Shown piece after piece: positions 1 through 13,968 of a stretch of DNA of 64,000 bases. The notes beneath the pieces were generated by a model. It did no database searches. It was given only the letters and a program-made list of their open reading frames with translations, and was not told the origin of the DNA. Origin of the DNA: Parapontixanthobacter aurantiacus. Lineage in GTDB: Bacteria > Pseudomonadota > Alphaproteobacteria > Sphingomonadales > Sphingomonadaceae. Location: NCBI RefSeq assembly GCF_009827635.1, contig NZ_WTYW01000003.1:295171-359170 (forward strand). Reading direction: 5' to 3'. The translations under genes were made by a program, and so were the position numbers. Each line of letters starts with the position of its first letter. The first letter of the stretch is position 1.

Positions 1-882
1 GAAGATCGGGCCGATGCCCATCTCGTCAGGTTCGGTCCCGGCGACGGCCATGCCGATATAGCGGCCGAGCGGGTTGAGACCGCGCTTCTCCGCTTCCTTG
101 GCTTCCATCACGACGACTGCGGCTGAACCGTCCGACAGCTGGCTCGCATTGCCGGCGGTGATCGTCGTGTCGGGGCCGAGAACCGGCTGCAACTGCGAGA
201 GGCCTTCCAGGGTGGTGGAGGGGCGGTTGCCCTCGTCCTTGGCGATGGTGACGTCCTCGTCCGTAACCTCACCCGTCTCCTTGTTCTTGACCTTGTGCTT
301 GGTCGAGACGGAGACGATCTCGTCGTCGAACTTGCCCGCTTCCTGCGCCGCTGCCGTACGCTGCTGCGACTGGAGCGCGTATTCGTCCTGCGCCTCGCGG
401 CTGATGCCGTAACGCTTGGCGACGGTCTCGGCGGTCTGCAGCATGGGCATGTAGATAGCGCCGTGCATCGCGATCAATTCGGGATCGGGCATGACGCGCA
501 TTTCCGGCGTCTGCACCATGCTGATCGATTCCTGTCCGCCGGCAGCGACGACGTTCATGCGGTCGACAATGACCTGCTTGGCCGCGGTCGCGACGGTCAT
601 GAGGCCGGAGGAGCACTGCCGGTCGATCGTCATTCCCGACACGCCGATGGGACAGCCGGACCGAAGCGCCACCTGGCGTCCCAAATTGCCGGACTGCGCG
701 CCCTGCTGAAGGGCCGCGCCCCACAACACGTCGTCCACTTCGCCCGGCTCGATCCCGGCCCGCTCGATGGCGGGCTTCAGCGCATAGGAGCCGAGCGTCG
801 CGCCCGGCGTGGAATTGAACGCACCCTTATAGGCCTTGCCCATGCCGGTGCGGGCGGTGGAAACGATGACTGCATCACGCAT
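1..882 (-). CDS. Acetyl-CoA acetyltransferase (thiolase), 3' end outside window
   Basis: Thiolase-family enzyme that condenses or cleaves acyl-CoA in fatty-acid or polyhydroxyalkanoate metabolism. Reading leftwards from the ATG at 882, the frame stays open to base 1, giving 294 residues of a protein normally near 390. The start MRDAVIVSTARTGMGKAY and the acyl-accepting cysteine Cys-90 in DRQCSSGL are typical of thiolase II proteins. The C-terminal His and second Cys motifs lie off the window. An AGAGG ribosome site precedes the ATG. It sits 75 bases downstream of a MaoC-like hydratase on the same strand, so the two are probably co-transcribed. Substrate chain length cannot be told from sequence. 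Confidence 0.93.
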   Translation of the reverse strand, partial: MRDAVIVSTARTGMGKAYKGAFNSTPGATLGSYALKPAIERAGIEPGEVDDVLWGAALQQGAQSGNLGRQVALRSGCPIGVSGMTIDRQCSSGLMTVATAAKQVIVDRMNVVAAGGQESISMVQTPEMRVMPDPELIAMHGAIYMPMLQTAETVAKRYGISREAQDEYALQSQQRTAAAQEAGKFDDEIVSVSTKHKVKNKETGEVTDEDVTIAKDEGNRPSTTLEGLSQLQPVLGPDTTITAGNASQLSDGSAAVVVMEAKEAEKRGLNPLGRYIGMAVAGTEPDEMGIGPIF

Positions 883-957
883 AATTTAAGGAACCTCTTG
901 CTAAGTCCCGCGATCGAACGGGGACGGATTTCTTGGGGGAGTGTCGGAACGCGGCGC

Positions 958-1407
958 TCAGACGAAATACATGGTGATCCATTCGCAGATCAGTGCGGGC
1001 TTGTCCTCGCCCTCGATCTCGATCGTGATTTCCATCGTCTGCTGCCACTGGCCGGAACGCTTCTCGGTCATGTCGAGCAGTTTCATCTGTGAACGGATGC
1101 GCTTACCCGACCGCACGGGGTTGATGAAGCGCGTCTTGTTGCCGCCGTAATTGACGGCCATCTTGATGCCCTCGACCCGCGGAACATCGCTGTTCGCGGT
1201 GAGATAGGGGATCATCGAGAGCGTCAAAAAGCCGTGGGCGATGGTCCCGCCGAACGGCGTCATCTTCGCCTTTTCCTCGTCGATATGGATGAACTGGTGA
1301 TCGCCGGTCGCATCGGCGAACTGGTTGATGCGTTCCTGGCTCATTTCGACCCATTCGGACGTGCCGATGGTCTCGCCTTTCTTCGCTGCAATTTCCTGGG
1401 GGGTCAT
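958..1407 (-). CDS. MaoC-family dehydratase (enoyl-CoA hydratase 2 type)
   Basis: 149-residue single hot-dog protein of the MaoC family, which hydrates enoyl-CoA or dehydrates 3-hydroxyacyl-CoA. The hydratase-2 pattern is visible around residues 30-62: FADATGDHQFIHID, then PFGGTIAHGFLTLS, giving the Asp and His of the active site. Length fits the family. The start has a good GGAGAG ribosome site. It lies just upstream of the thiolase gene, consistent with an acyl-CoA pathway pair. A partial ACGT-type site about 180 bases upstream may be a regulator target. Confidence 0.9.
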   Translation of the reverse strand: MTPQEIAAKKGETIGTSEWVEMSQERINQFADATGDHQFIHIDEEKAKMTPFGGTIAHGFLTLSMIPYLTANSDVPRVEGIKMAVNYGGNKTRFINPVRSGKRIRSQMKLLDMTEKRSGQWQQTMEITIEIEGEDKPALICEWITMYFV

Positions 1408-1717
1408 AGGCTCTCCTTCGGGGGGTGCGGCTTCGTGCCGGACTTCTTGCTGCGTGTAATGACGGAACTGGCGGATGAGCGCAATGGCAGCGCCGGCGAC
1501 CCTACGGCAAGGCAGACGGCGCAGGTCCGCCGGGGTGCGGGCGATGGCGGGTTTCGCCGAGAAAGACCCGCGACTCGGACGATTATCTTAACGTTTACCA
1601 CCCGCATGATAGGAAAGCGGCGCAAACGCTTCGGCCCTTCGCATCGTCTGCCTTGCGAAGAGGGTCGCGGCGTGTCGCACCACGATTGGCCCAGAGCGCG
1701 AGTTTGACAAGAAAGCG
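1408..1717. other. Non-coding interval between divergent genes
   Basis: 310 bases between the MaoC gene (leftward) and the hypothetical membrane protein gene (rightward). No convincing gene is present: a leftward frame through it is Arg/Ser/Pro-rich shadow sequence. It should carry the promoters of both genes. The AT-richer patch at 1580-1600 holds an ACGTTTAC element listed separately. Confidence 0.6.
1587..1601. promoter_or_regulatory. Candidate acyl-CoA regulator half-site (ACGTTTAC element)
   Basis: The bases CTTAACGTTTACCAC share the ACGT-TT-AC core with the fuller element CTTGACGTTTACGTAAG upstream of etfB at 47716. The second ACGT is degraded here. Both sit upstream of acyl-CoA or electron-transfer-flavoprotein genes, as LiuR-type MerR regulators are known to do. 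The match is weak and is inference. Confidence 0.25.
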
Positions 1718-2881
1718 GTGACGAAGGACGGCACTTCCCTGATCGCGCATCGCGGCTTTCCCGCGACACTTGCGCTGTGGTTCGCGACGCTTTTCAGCGG
1801 TCTCGCGGCGGTCGTGCCGTCAAGCTACAATGCCGCGTTCCTTGCGCAGATCGGGCTGCGCGCCCTGACGCGGGGCGGCGCCGAAACGGGAATAGCGGGC
1901 AGAATTCTCTGCATCATCATCGGGCTGGTCGTCGGTATCGCACTAGGCCTGCTGCTGGCACGGTTCCTGAGGTGGCGGCGGCGCAAGAAGATGCAGCGCT
2001 ACAGCTTCGATCCGATCCCCCAGAGCGAGTTCGGCGTGAATGTTTCACGGGAAACCTACACGGAAGACGCGGAGTACGAAGACGTTGTATCCGTTGAAGA
2101 AATTACCGAAGAGTATGAGGACGATCCGCTCGTCGCCCCCGATTTCGCGGAAGCTGAAGATGCCATTTTCGACCTGAGCGAGGAAGCGGAAGGCGAAATC
2201 GAACCGGAGCCAACCCCCGGCCCCGCCATCGCAACCGTACCGCTCGATCACAGCGATGCGGCCCCCTCGGAAGCCGAACAAGGAACGAATGAGCCAAGCA
2301 TTTCAGTATCCTATGGCGGAGAGGCAACCAATCAGCCGGCTGCCGACGCAGCGACGCACAAGGATGGACAAGACACCCTCAATGATGTCGAGCCCGACGC
2401 AAGCGATGCCGATGCCGAAAGCAGCGATGCCGACGTCGCGCCGCCCACCGATACTCTGCCCGAAGACCCCTCCGACCCCGCAGACGAAAGCGACGCGACG
2501 CCCCCCGATCCCGAACCCGCTCCCGAACCCGCGCAAGAAGAACCCGCACCGGAGGAACCGGACCGGGATGTCGGCCCGCCGACCAGCTTTGCGAAATTCG
2601 TCGATACCGATGCAATCCCCTCGGAAACGATCCGCCATCCGCTGAAGGAGGACGGGTCGCTCGAAAGCCTCCTTCAGCGGCTCGATGCGGCGAAGCGCGA
2701 GGTCGCCCCGCCCGATCGTCCGGAGCGTCCCGCGTCCGCGCCCCCTTCACCACCGCCCTCCCCGGCCCCATCTCCAACGCCGTCCCAGACATCCAACATG
2801 GCAGCCGGTGACGAACCCGTTCTCAGCGACCGCCTGCGCGCGGCGATCGAGCGGCTCGAAGAGGCCCGGCGCAAGAAATAG
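1718..2881 (+). CDS. Hypothetical membrane protein with acidic, Pro-rich region
   Basis: 387 residues, not recognised. Two hydrophobic segments near the N-terminus (about residues 12-34 and 60-82) are followed by a basic patch (RWRRRKK). Then comes a very long acidic, low-complexity stretch rich in Glu, Asp, Pro and Ala (about 105-290), a short ordered-looking block (about 288-330, FAKFVDTDAIPSETIRHP), a Pro/Ser run (SPPPSPAPSPTPS) and a charged C-terminal helix (LSDRLRAAIERLEEARRKK). The start used is GTG at 1718, with a weak ribosome site. The C-terminal tail probably lies in the cytoplasm. It stands alone before gltB. A parS-like site lies inside it at 2041. Confidence 0.75.
   Translation: MTKDGTSLIAHRGFPATLALWFATLFSGLAAVVPSSYNAAFLAQIGLRALTRGGAETGIAGRILCIIIGLVVGIALGLLLARFLRWRRRKKMQRYSFDPIPQSEFGVNVSRETYTEDAEYEDVVSVEEITEEYEDDPLVAPDFAEAEDAIFDLSEEAEGEIEPEPTPGPAIATVPLDHSDAAPSEAEQGTNEPSISVSYGGEATNQPAADAATHKDGQDTLNDVEPDASDADAESSDADVAPPTDTLPEDPSDPADESDATPPDPEPAPEPAQEEPAPEEPDRDVGPPTSFAKFVDTDAIPSETIRHPLKEDGSLESLLQRLDAAKREVAPPDRPERPASAPPSPPPSPAPSPTPSQTSNMAAGDEPVLSDRLRAAIERLEEARRKK
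2041..2056. promoter_or_regulatory. parS-like ParB-binding site (14/16 match)
   Basis: TGTTTCACGGGAAACC matches the bacterial parS consensus TGTTTCACGTGAAACA at 14 of 16 positions. It is intragenic, encoding VSRET in the hypothetical membrane protein. A better match occurs at 39484. ParB sites usually cluster within a few hundred kb of the replication origin. Confidence 0.45.
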
Positions 2882-2932
2882 CGCCTCGCCTGCGCCCGGC
2901 GGCACGGGAAAAGCGCCTGGCGCTTTACGAGT

Positions 2933-2983
2933 GTGAAAGATTCCTTCACTTGCTCGCAGTTGCAAAATATCTTTCGAAACTGC
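2933..2983. promoter_or_regulatory. Inverted repeats upstream of gltB
   Basis: The 222-base leader region before gltB is AT-richer than its surroundings. It holds GTGAA-N7-TTCAC (2933-2949) and GCAGTT-N16-AACTGC (2956-2983), with an A/T core between the second pair of arms. These could be operator or leader-RNA elements of the gltBD operon. No known family is recognised. Confidence 0.35.
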
Positions 2984-3103
2984 ACAATGGCATTTCGAGA
3001 CAGGATCGTAGCGCGTAACCGTCGGACGGCCAGTTCCCCGCCACCGGCACGGCGGACGTCGCGCGATCCAGAATGCCCCGCGCGAAGTATTCGAGGAATG
3101 TGA

Positions 3104-7767
<4,664 letters not shown>

Positions 7768-7768
<1 letters not shown>

Positions 7769-9204
7769 TGGGTAAGGAAACGGGTTTCCTCGAAGTCGAC
7801 CGGCGCGAGCGCGATTACGTCGCGCCCGAGGAACGGCTGAAGCATTACAAGGAGTTCATCCACACCCCCGACGAGCCGGTGCTGCGGGAACAGGCCTCGC
7901 GCTGCATGAATTGCGGCATTCCATACTGCCACAATGGCTGCCCGGTGAACAACATCATCCCGGACTGGAACCACCTCGTCTATGAAGGCGACTGGAAGAA
8001 CGCGCTCGACATCCTGCATTCGACCAACAACTTCCCGGAGTTCACGGGCCGCATATGCCCCGCGCCGTGCGAAGCGGCCTGCACGCTCAACATCATCGAT
8101 TCGCCGGTGACCATCAAGAGCATCGAGGCGGCGATCATTGATCGCGGCTGGGACGAGGGCTGGGTCAAGCCGCAGATCCCGCAGAAAGCCACCGGCAAGT
8201 CGGTCGCGGTCGTCGGCTCCGGCCCGGCGGGCCTCGCCTGTGCTCAGCAACTTGCGAGGGCCGGTCACGCCGTCACGGTCTTCGAGAAGAACGACCGGAT
8301 CGGCGGCCTGCTGCGCTACGGCATTCCCGACTTCAAGATGGAAAAGCACCTCATTAACCGGCGCTGCGTGCAGATGGAAGCCGAGGGCGTCACCTTCAAG
8401 ACGAGCGCGGAAGTCGGCGTCGATGTCTCCTGGTCGGCGCTGAAGGACAATTTCGACGCCATCGTCATGGCGGGCGGAGCCGAGGAAGCGCGGCAGCTCG
8501 ACATCCCCGGTGCGGAACTCTCGGGCGTCAGGCTGGCGATGGAATTCCTGACGCAGCAGAACAAGCGCAATGCGGGCGATGACGAAGTCCGCGCCGCCCC
8601 GCGCGGCACGCTATCGGCGAAGGGCAAGGACGTCATCGTCATCGGCGGCGGCGACACGGGCTCGGATTGCGTCGGCACCTCCAACCGGCAGGGCGCGAAA
8701 AGCGTCACACAGCTGGAAATCATGCCCAAGCCGCCGGAAAAGGAAGACAAGGCGCTGACCTGGCCGGACTGGCCGCTGAAGCTGCGTACGTCCTCCAGCC
8801 ACGAGGAAGGCGCCAATCGCGACTGGTCGATCCTGACGAAGCGCGTGGTAGGCGACGGCACCAACGTCACCGGCCTCGAATGCGTCCGCGTCGAGTGGAA
8901 GGACCGGCAGAAGCAGGAAATTCCGGGCAGCGAATTCACCCTTCCCGCCGACCTCATCCTGCTGGCGATGGGCTTTACCGGCCCGACCAAGCGCGGCTTG
9001 CTCGACAAGGCGAATGTCGAACTATGCGAGCGGGGCAATGTGAAAGCCGACGAATTGCTCTACGCAACCAGCGAGCCGGGGGTCTATGCCTGCGGCGACA
9101 TGCGGCGCGGACAGAGCCTCGTCGTCTGGGCCATTCGCGAGGGACGGCAGGCCGCCCGCGCGGTGGACGAGGCGCTGATGGGCAAGAGCGAGTTGCCGCG
9201 CTAG
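7768..9204 (+). CDS. gltD: Glutamate synthase (NADPH) small subunit
   Basis: 478-residue beta subunit that takes electrons from NADPH through FAD and passes them to the large subunit via iron-sulfur clusters. The N-terminal cysteine clusters are present ([14 protein letters not shown] and CPAPCEAAC). An FAD dinucleotide fold follows at about residue 150 ([18 protein letters not shown]). The NADPH fold is at about 290 (IGGGDTGSD) and the C-terminal FAD contact is [15 protein letters not shown]. Second gene of the gltBD operon, sharing one base with gltB. Confidence 0.98.
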
Positions 9205-9214
9205 GCGGCTGGCG

Positions 9215-9385
9215 TCACTTGCGCGCGCGTTTGAGCGCAATGGCGCTCGCCACGAAGAAACCGAGAGCGAGGGCGACACCGGCAAGTGCGCCGATCGTCA
9301 TGGCCGTGTCGCCGCCGATCGCACTGCCGACAATCACGCCGAGCAGCGGCAGGACGATCAGCAGCAGGCAACCGATGACGGGCAT
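9215..9385 (-). CDS. Small two-helix membrane peptide (56 aa)
   Basis: A 56-codon leftward frame beginning MPVIGCLLLIVLPLLGVIVG and ending LKRARK. It is almost entirely two hydrophobic helices (about 4-22 and 28-48) separated by a Gly/Asp turn, with a positively charged cytoplasmic end. That is the composition of a real small inner-membrane protein rather than a shadow, since the region is outside any other gene. It fills the gap between the convergent gltD and HD-GYP genes. Function unknown. Confidence 0.6.
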   Translation of the reverse strand: MPVIGCLLLIVLPLLGVIVGSAIGGDTAMTIGALAGVALALGFFVASAIALKRARK

Positions 9386-9452
9386 CCCGCGTCTCTAGCC
9401 GATCGCCGCGCGAGATCACCCCCGCCGCGGCCATTGCGAACCAGACGATAAG

Positions 9453-10808
9453 CTAGTCGCAGACGATCTGCTTGAGCATTTCGAAACATTCCGCATCGAG
9501 CGCGGTGCCGACCTCGCTGCCGATGATCGCCAGCGCCTTTTCCTGCGGCATCGCCGCGCGATAGGGGCGGTCGGCCGTGAGCGCGTCGTAGAAGTCGCAA
9601 GTCGTGATGATCCGCGTCTCTCGCACGATGTTCTGATCGGCGAGCCCCAACGGATAGCCCGTTCCGTCGAGCTTCTCGTGATGCGAGGCGGCAATCCGCG
9701 CCATCTCCGAAAAAGCGCCGATATGCGACAGGATCGCGTGAGTATGGACGGCATGGTCGCGCATTTCCGACCATTCCTCCGCATCGAGACGCCCCGGTTT
9801 TTCCAGGATCGTGCTCGACACGCCGAGCTTGCCGACATCGTGCAATGCCGCGGCCCGGCGCAACTGGCGCACGCGCGAGGGGACGAGGCCCATTCCGCTC
9901 GCCATCCGCTCCGCATAGTCGGCCACCCGCTCCGAATGACCGGAAGTGAAGGGGCTTTTCGCGTCGATCACCTTGCCGAAAGCAGCGGCGACGGCATCGA
10001 GATAGTCCTCGTCGACCGGTTCCTGCGCGTCGTCGGCTTCGCCCGCCAGCTTTGCTTCGAGGAAGGGAGAGGACAGATTGATCCAGAAGCCGGGTTCCTC
10101 CGCCAGCCGCGCGAACGTGGCGGCAAGGCGGGGATCGAACCAGCTGCCCGAACGCCGGGAAATTTCGAAGCAGGCCGCCTCCTTGCCGCCCTGCCGGTAA
10201 AAGACGTCCACCACCTGCGCGAGCAGCGCGATGCGGGAATAAAGCGGAATTGCGTCACTTGCCAGCCGGTCGGGTCGGCCCGAACCGTCCCACCGCTCGT
10301 CGAGGTGAAAGATCGCGGTCGCGACGACTTCCGGAAAGCGCAGGTCGCGGGCGATCGCCGCGCCGCGCGTGCAGCGGCTTTCGATCATCTCCTGCGCCAC
10401 GTCGTCGCCATGCGTCAGGATGTGCTTCACCGCCGAAATGCGCCTGCCGAGCGACGCCTCGCGTCCGGTCTGTTCGAACACGAACCGCAAGGTTGCAGGA
10501 AGGCCGGGGGCGATGGTCTTCCAGCTCTGCTTGAAGGCGCGGTCGTCGGTCAGATAGAGTTCCGCGATGCGTGCCGAATTGCTCGAACAGCCCAGATCCT
10601 TCAGCAGCACGGCATAGCGCAGCTCCGCCCGCTCTTCCCGCTCCAGCCCGAGCAGATCGGCGAGGCGCAGGGCGATATAGGAACAGCGCAGCGAGTGTCC
10701 GGCGGGCTGCCCCTCCGTCATGTCGAGCGCATAGCTGAACGCGCCGAGCAACTCGCTGCGCGAAATGGCGGTGTGGGTCGCCGGGTGCAGGGAAGGATCG
10801 TGCCGCAT
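9453..10808 (-). CDS. HD-GYP domain protein, N-terminal copy degenerate
   Basis: 451 residues. The C-terminal half (about 285-445) is a complete HD-GYP domain, with ALHDVGKLG and, later, HHEKLDGTGYP. Such domains usually hydrolyse cyclic di-GMP. The N-terminal half looks like a second copy of the same fold in which HD is replaced by KD (LLKDLGCSS) and the GYP motif reads FHLDERWDGSGRP, so it is probably catalytically dead. No receiver or transmembrane segment is seen, so it should be cytoplasmic. The gene stands alone, with tRNA-Gly upstream on the same strand. Alternative: a general HD metal hydrolase. Confidence 0.85.
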   Translation of the reverse strand: MRHDPSLHPATHTAISRSELLGAFSYALDMTEGQPAGHSLRCSYIALRLADLLGLEREERAELRYAVLLKDLGCSSNSARIAELYLTDDRAFKQSWKTIAPGLPATLRFVFEQTGREASLGRRISAVKHILTHGDDVAQEMIESRCTRGAAIARDLRFPEVVATAIFHLDERWDGSGRPDRLASDAIPLYSRIALLAQVVDVFYRQGGKEAACFEISRRSGSWFDPRLAATFARLAEEPGFWINLSSPFLEAKLAGEADDAQEPVDEDYLDAVAAAFGKVIDAKSPFTSGHSERVADYAERMASGMGLVPSRVRQLRRAAALHDVGKLGVSSTILEKPGRLDAEEWSEMRDHAVHTHAILSHIGAFSEMARIAASHHEKLDGTGYPLGLADQNIVRETRIITTCDFYDALTADRPYRAAMPQEKALAIIGSEVGTALDAECFEMLKQIVCD

Positions 10809-10890
10809 CGCTGCGCCCGCTCATAGGCGCGCAATCGCTAAGACATCGTCAAGGCGACGCGACGTTCGATGATGGAACCGGAGAAGCGGC

Positions 10891-10964
10891 TGGAGCGGGT
10901 AAGGGGAATCGAACCCCTCTAGCTAGCTTGGAAGGCTAGAGCATTACCACTATGCTATACCCGC
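10891..10964 (-). tRNA. tRNA-Gly (anticodon TCC), CCA encoded
   Basis: Reading the minus strand, the 7-base acceptor arm GCGGGTA pairs with TACCCGC, and the T-arm reads GGGGTTCGATTCCCC. The anticodon loop is CTTCCAA with anticodon TCC, which decodes GGA/GGG glycine codons. The 3' CCA is in the DNA, so the mature end is at 10891. Length is 74 bases with CCA. Confidence 0.97.
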
Positions 10965-11134
10965 TCGCGTGCTTTGCACGAGGCCGCATGAAGCGCCGAT
11001 ACTGCGGCTTGCCCCCATCCGTCAACACGCGAATTGGCTTGTCCGATTGCGGTCACCGGCAGCGCTCGGACCTTTCCTTAGCGCAACGCATTCTATGTTT
11101 TCATCGCGCCGCCCATCCCCTAGCAGCGAGCCTC

Positions 11135-12049
11135 ATGCCCCGCACCCTTACCCATCTCGAACGGCTCGAAGCCGAAAGCATCCATATCATGCGCGAGGTC
11201 GTCGCCACCGCGCACAAGCCCGTCATGCTCTATTCCGTGGGCAAGGACAGCGCGGTGATGCTGCATCTGGCGCGCAAGGCGTTCCATCCTTCCGCCCCGC
11301 CCTTTCCGCTGCTCCACGTGGATACGACGTGGAAGTTCCGAGACATGTACGCGATGCGCGACCGCATGGCCGAGACGAGCGGGATGGAGCTGCTCGTCTG
11401 GCAGAATGAGGAAGCGAAGGAACAGGGCATCAACCCGTTCGATCATGGCTCGCTCCATACCGACATGTGGAAGACGCAGGGGCTGAAACAGGCGCTCGAC
11501 CATTACGGCTTCGATGCGGCCTTTGGCGGGGCGCGCCGCGACGAGGAGAAATCCCGCGCGAAGGAGCGCGTCATCTCGATCCGCAATGCGAGCCACGGCT
11601 GGAACCCGAAGGCGCAGCGGCCCGAATTGTGGAACGTCTACAATACGCGCCTGTCCAAGGGCGAATCGATGCGCGTCTTTCCGCTGTCCAACTGGACCGA
11701 ACTCGATATCTGGCAATACATCATGGGCGAGGGGATCGACATCGTGCCGCTCTACCTTGCCGCGCCCCGCCCGACCTTCGTGCATGAGGGGCAGCTTTTG
11801 ATGGCCGACGACGTCGAGCGGCTGGAGCGGGTGATGGGGCGCCGTCCCGAAATCACCACGCGCTCCGTCAGGTTCCGCACGCTCGGCTGCTTTCCGCTGA
11901 CGGGGGCCGTGGAAAGCGAGGCGTCGACGCTCGCCGAAGTGGTGCAGGAAATGCTGCTGACGACGACGAGCGAGCGGCAGGGCCGCGTCATCGACCGGGA
12001 CGAAGGCGGTGCCGGGATGGAGAAGAAGAAACAGGAGGGCTATTTCTGA
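11135..12049 (+). CDS. cysD: Sulfate adenylyltransferase subunit 2
   Basis: 304 residues from the ATG at 11135. Upstream frame extension runs into tRNA-Gly, so the longer start is excluded. CysD is the catalytic ATP-pyrophosphatase-type subunit that joins sulfate to ATP to form adenosine 5'-phosphosulfate. The PP-loop reads [20 protein letters not shown]. Further family hallmarks are [16 protein letters not shown] and the conserved C-terminal [16 protein letters not shown]. Its stop overlaps the cysNC start by one base (TGATG), so the subunits are made together. First gene of cysD-cysNC-cysQ. Confidence 0.97.
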   Translation: MPRTLTHLERLEAESIHIMREVVATAHKPVMLYSVGKDSAVMLHLARKAFHPSAPPFPLLHVDTTWKFRDMYAMRDRMAETSGMELLVWQNEEAKEQGINPFDHGSLHTDMWKTQGLKQALDHYGFDAAFGGARRDEEKSRAKERVISIRNASHGWNPKAQRPELWNVYNTRLSKGESMRVFPLSNWTELDIWQYIMGEGIDIVPLYLAAPRPTFVHEGQLLMADDVERLERVMGRRPEITTRSVRFRTLGCFPLTGAVESEASTLAEVVQEMLLTTTSERQGRVIDRDEGGAGMEKKKQEGYF

Positions 12050-13968
12050 TGAACGAGCTATCCGACAACGCCTACCAGCCCGACGCTCTCATCGCCGAGA
12101 ATATCGAGCATTACCTCGCGCAGCATCAGGACAAGAGCCTGTTGCGCTTCATCACCTGCGGCAGCGTGGACGACGGCAAGTCCACCCTGATCGGACGCCT
12201 CCTCTACGATTCCAAGATGGTGTTCGAGGACCAGCTCGGCCAGTTGGAGGCGGACAGCAAGTCAGTCGGCACGCAAGGCGGCGAGCTCGATTTTGCGCTG
12301 CTCGTCGACGGGCTTTCGGCAGAGCGCGAGCAGGGCATCACGATCGACGTCGCCTATCGCTTCTTCTCGACCACGGCGCGCAAGTTCATCGTCGCCGACA
12401 CGCCGGGTCACGAGCAATATACGCGCAACATGGTGACGGGCGCATCGACCGCCGATCTCGCCGTCATCCTGATCGATGCGCGAAAGGGCGTCCTCCCCCA
12501 GACGCGCCGCCATTCCTACATCGTCCACCTGCTCGGCATCAAAAACGTCGTGCTGGCGGTGAACAAGATGGACCTCGTCGATTATTCGCAGGACGTCTTC
12601 GACAAAATCGTCGAGGATTACCGCGAATTCGCGAGCGACATCGGGATAACGGACTTCGTGCCGATCCCCCTCTCGGGCTTCAGGGGCGACAACATCACGC
12701 AGGCGCCCTCGGACAATACGAGCTGGTACACCGGGCCAAGCCTGATGAGCCATCTCGAACAGGTCGAGGTACGCGGTGCATCGGCTGGCGAAGAGCCTTT
12801 CCGCATGGCGGTGCAATGGGTCAATCGCCCCAATCTCGACTTCCGCGGCTTCTCCGGCCAGATCGCCAGCGGCGTCGTCAAAATCGGCGACACGGTGCGG
12901 ATCGTGCCGTCGGGACGCACCTCCGTGATCAAGACCATCTCAACCTTCGACGGCGACCGCGAGGAGGCGCAGGTAGCCCAATCGGTCACCTTGGTGCTGG
13001 AAGACGAAGTCGATTGCAGCCGCGGCGACGTGATCGCTGCATCGGACGACCCGCCGGAGACCTCCGACCAGTTCGAAGCGACGATCGTCTGGATGGGCGA
13101 GGAGGCGATGAAGCCGGGTCGCGGATACTGGCTGAAGCTCGGCACGCAGACGGTCACGGCAAAGGTGCAGCAGCCCAAATACGAGATCAACGTGGATACG
13201 CGGGCGAAGCTGGCGGCAAAGACGCTGGCGCTCAATGCCATCGGCGTCGCGGAACTGCATACCGAGAAGCCGATCACCTTCGAACCCTATGCCGAGAACC
13301 GGCAGATGGGCGGTTTCGTCCTGATCGACAAGCTGACCAATGCGACCGTCGGGGCCGGCATGCTCAATTTCAGCCTGCGGCGGGCCAACAACGTCCATTG
13401 GCAACCGCTCGAGATTTCGCGCGCCGATCACGCCGCGATGAAGAACCAGCAGCCGCGTGTGCTGTGGTTCACCGGCCTGTCGGGTTCGGGCAAGTCGACC
13501 ATCGCCAATGCTGTCGAAAAGCGGCTGTCGGTGATGAACCGGCATACCTTCCTCCTTGACGGGGACAATGTGCGCCACGGTCTCAACCGCGATCTCGGCT
13601 TCACCGAGGCCGACCGGATCGAGAACATCCGGCGCATCGGCGAGGTCGCCAAGCTGATGACCGATGCCGGCCTCATCGTGCTGACTGCGTTCATCTCGCC
13701 CTTCCGCGCGGAACGGCAGATGGTCCGCGACATGATGCCGGAGGGCGAGTTCATCGAGATCTTCGTCGATACGCCGCTTGAAGTGGCCGAGGAACGCGAC
13801 GTGAAGGGCCTCTACAAGAAAGCCCGGGCGGGCGAACTGAAGAACTTCACCGGCATCGACAGCCCCTACGAACCGCCCGAAAATCCCGAGATAACGGTCA
13901 ATACCGTCGCGATGACCGCGGACGAGGCCGCTGCCGCGATCATCGAGAAGATCCTCCCCCTCAAATGA
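12049..13968 (+). CDS. cysNC: Fused sulfate adenylyltransferase subunit 1 / APS kinase
   Basis: 639-residue fusion. Residues about 30-450 are the EF-Tu-like GTPase CysN, with G1 [10 protein letters not shown]3 DTPGHEQY and G4 NKMD, which drives the CysD reaction with GTP. Residues about 460-639 are the APS kinase CysC, with P-loop GLSGSGKST and [10 protein letters not shown], which makes 3'-phospho-APS. Fusion of the two is common in alphaproteobacteria. It overlaps cysD by one base and cysQ by four bases (ATGA). Confidence 0.97.
   Translation: MNELSDNAYQPDALIAENIEHYLAQHQDKSLLRFITCGSVDDGKSTLIGRLLYDSKMVFEDQLGQLEADSKSVGTQGGELDFALLVDGLSAEREQGITIDVAYRFFSTTARKFIVADTPGHEQYTRNMVTGASTADLAVILIDARKGVLPQTRRHSYIVHLLGIKNVVLAVNKMDLVDYSQDVFDKIVEDYREFASDIGITDFVPIPLSGFRGDNITQAPSDNTSWYTGPSLMSHLEQVEVRGASAGEEPFRMAVQWVNRPNLDFRGFSGQIASGVVKIGDTVRIVPSGRTSVIKTISTFDGDREEAQVAQSVTLVLEDEVDCSRGDVIAASDDPPETSDQFEATIVWMGEEAMKPGRGYWLKLGTQTVTAKVQQPKYEINVDTRAKLAAKTLALNAIGVAELHTEKPITFEPYAENRQMGGFVLIDKLTNATVGAGMLNFSLRRANNVHWQPLEISRADHAAMKNQQPRVLWFTGLSGSGKSTIANAVEKRLSVMNRHTFLLDGDNVRHGLNRDLGFTEADRIENIRRIGEVAKLMTDAGLIVLTAFISPFRAERQMVRDMMPEGEFIEIFVDTPLEVAEERDVKGLYKKARAGELKNFTGIDSPYEPPENPEITVNTVAMTADEAAAAIIEKILPLK

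Noticed and set aside
1404..1769. Leftward frame ending at the MaoC start with an apparent ATGA overlap
   Set aside because: Composition is Arg/Ser/Pro-rich, it overlaps the start of the membrane-protein gene, and the MaoC gene has its own ribosome site.
10952..11134. Longer N-terminus for cysD
   Set aside because: It would begin inside tRNA-Gly and adds residues not seen in CysD proteins.
11314..11321. CCACGTGG as a parS core in cysD
   Set aside because: The flanks do not match the 16-base consensus; it is codon-driven.
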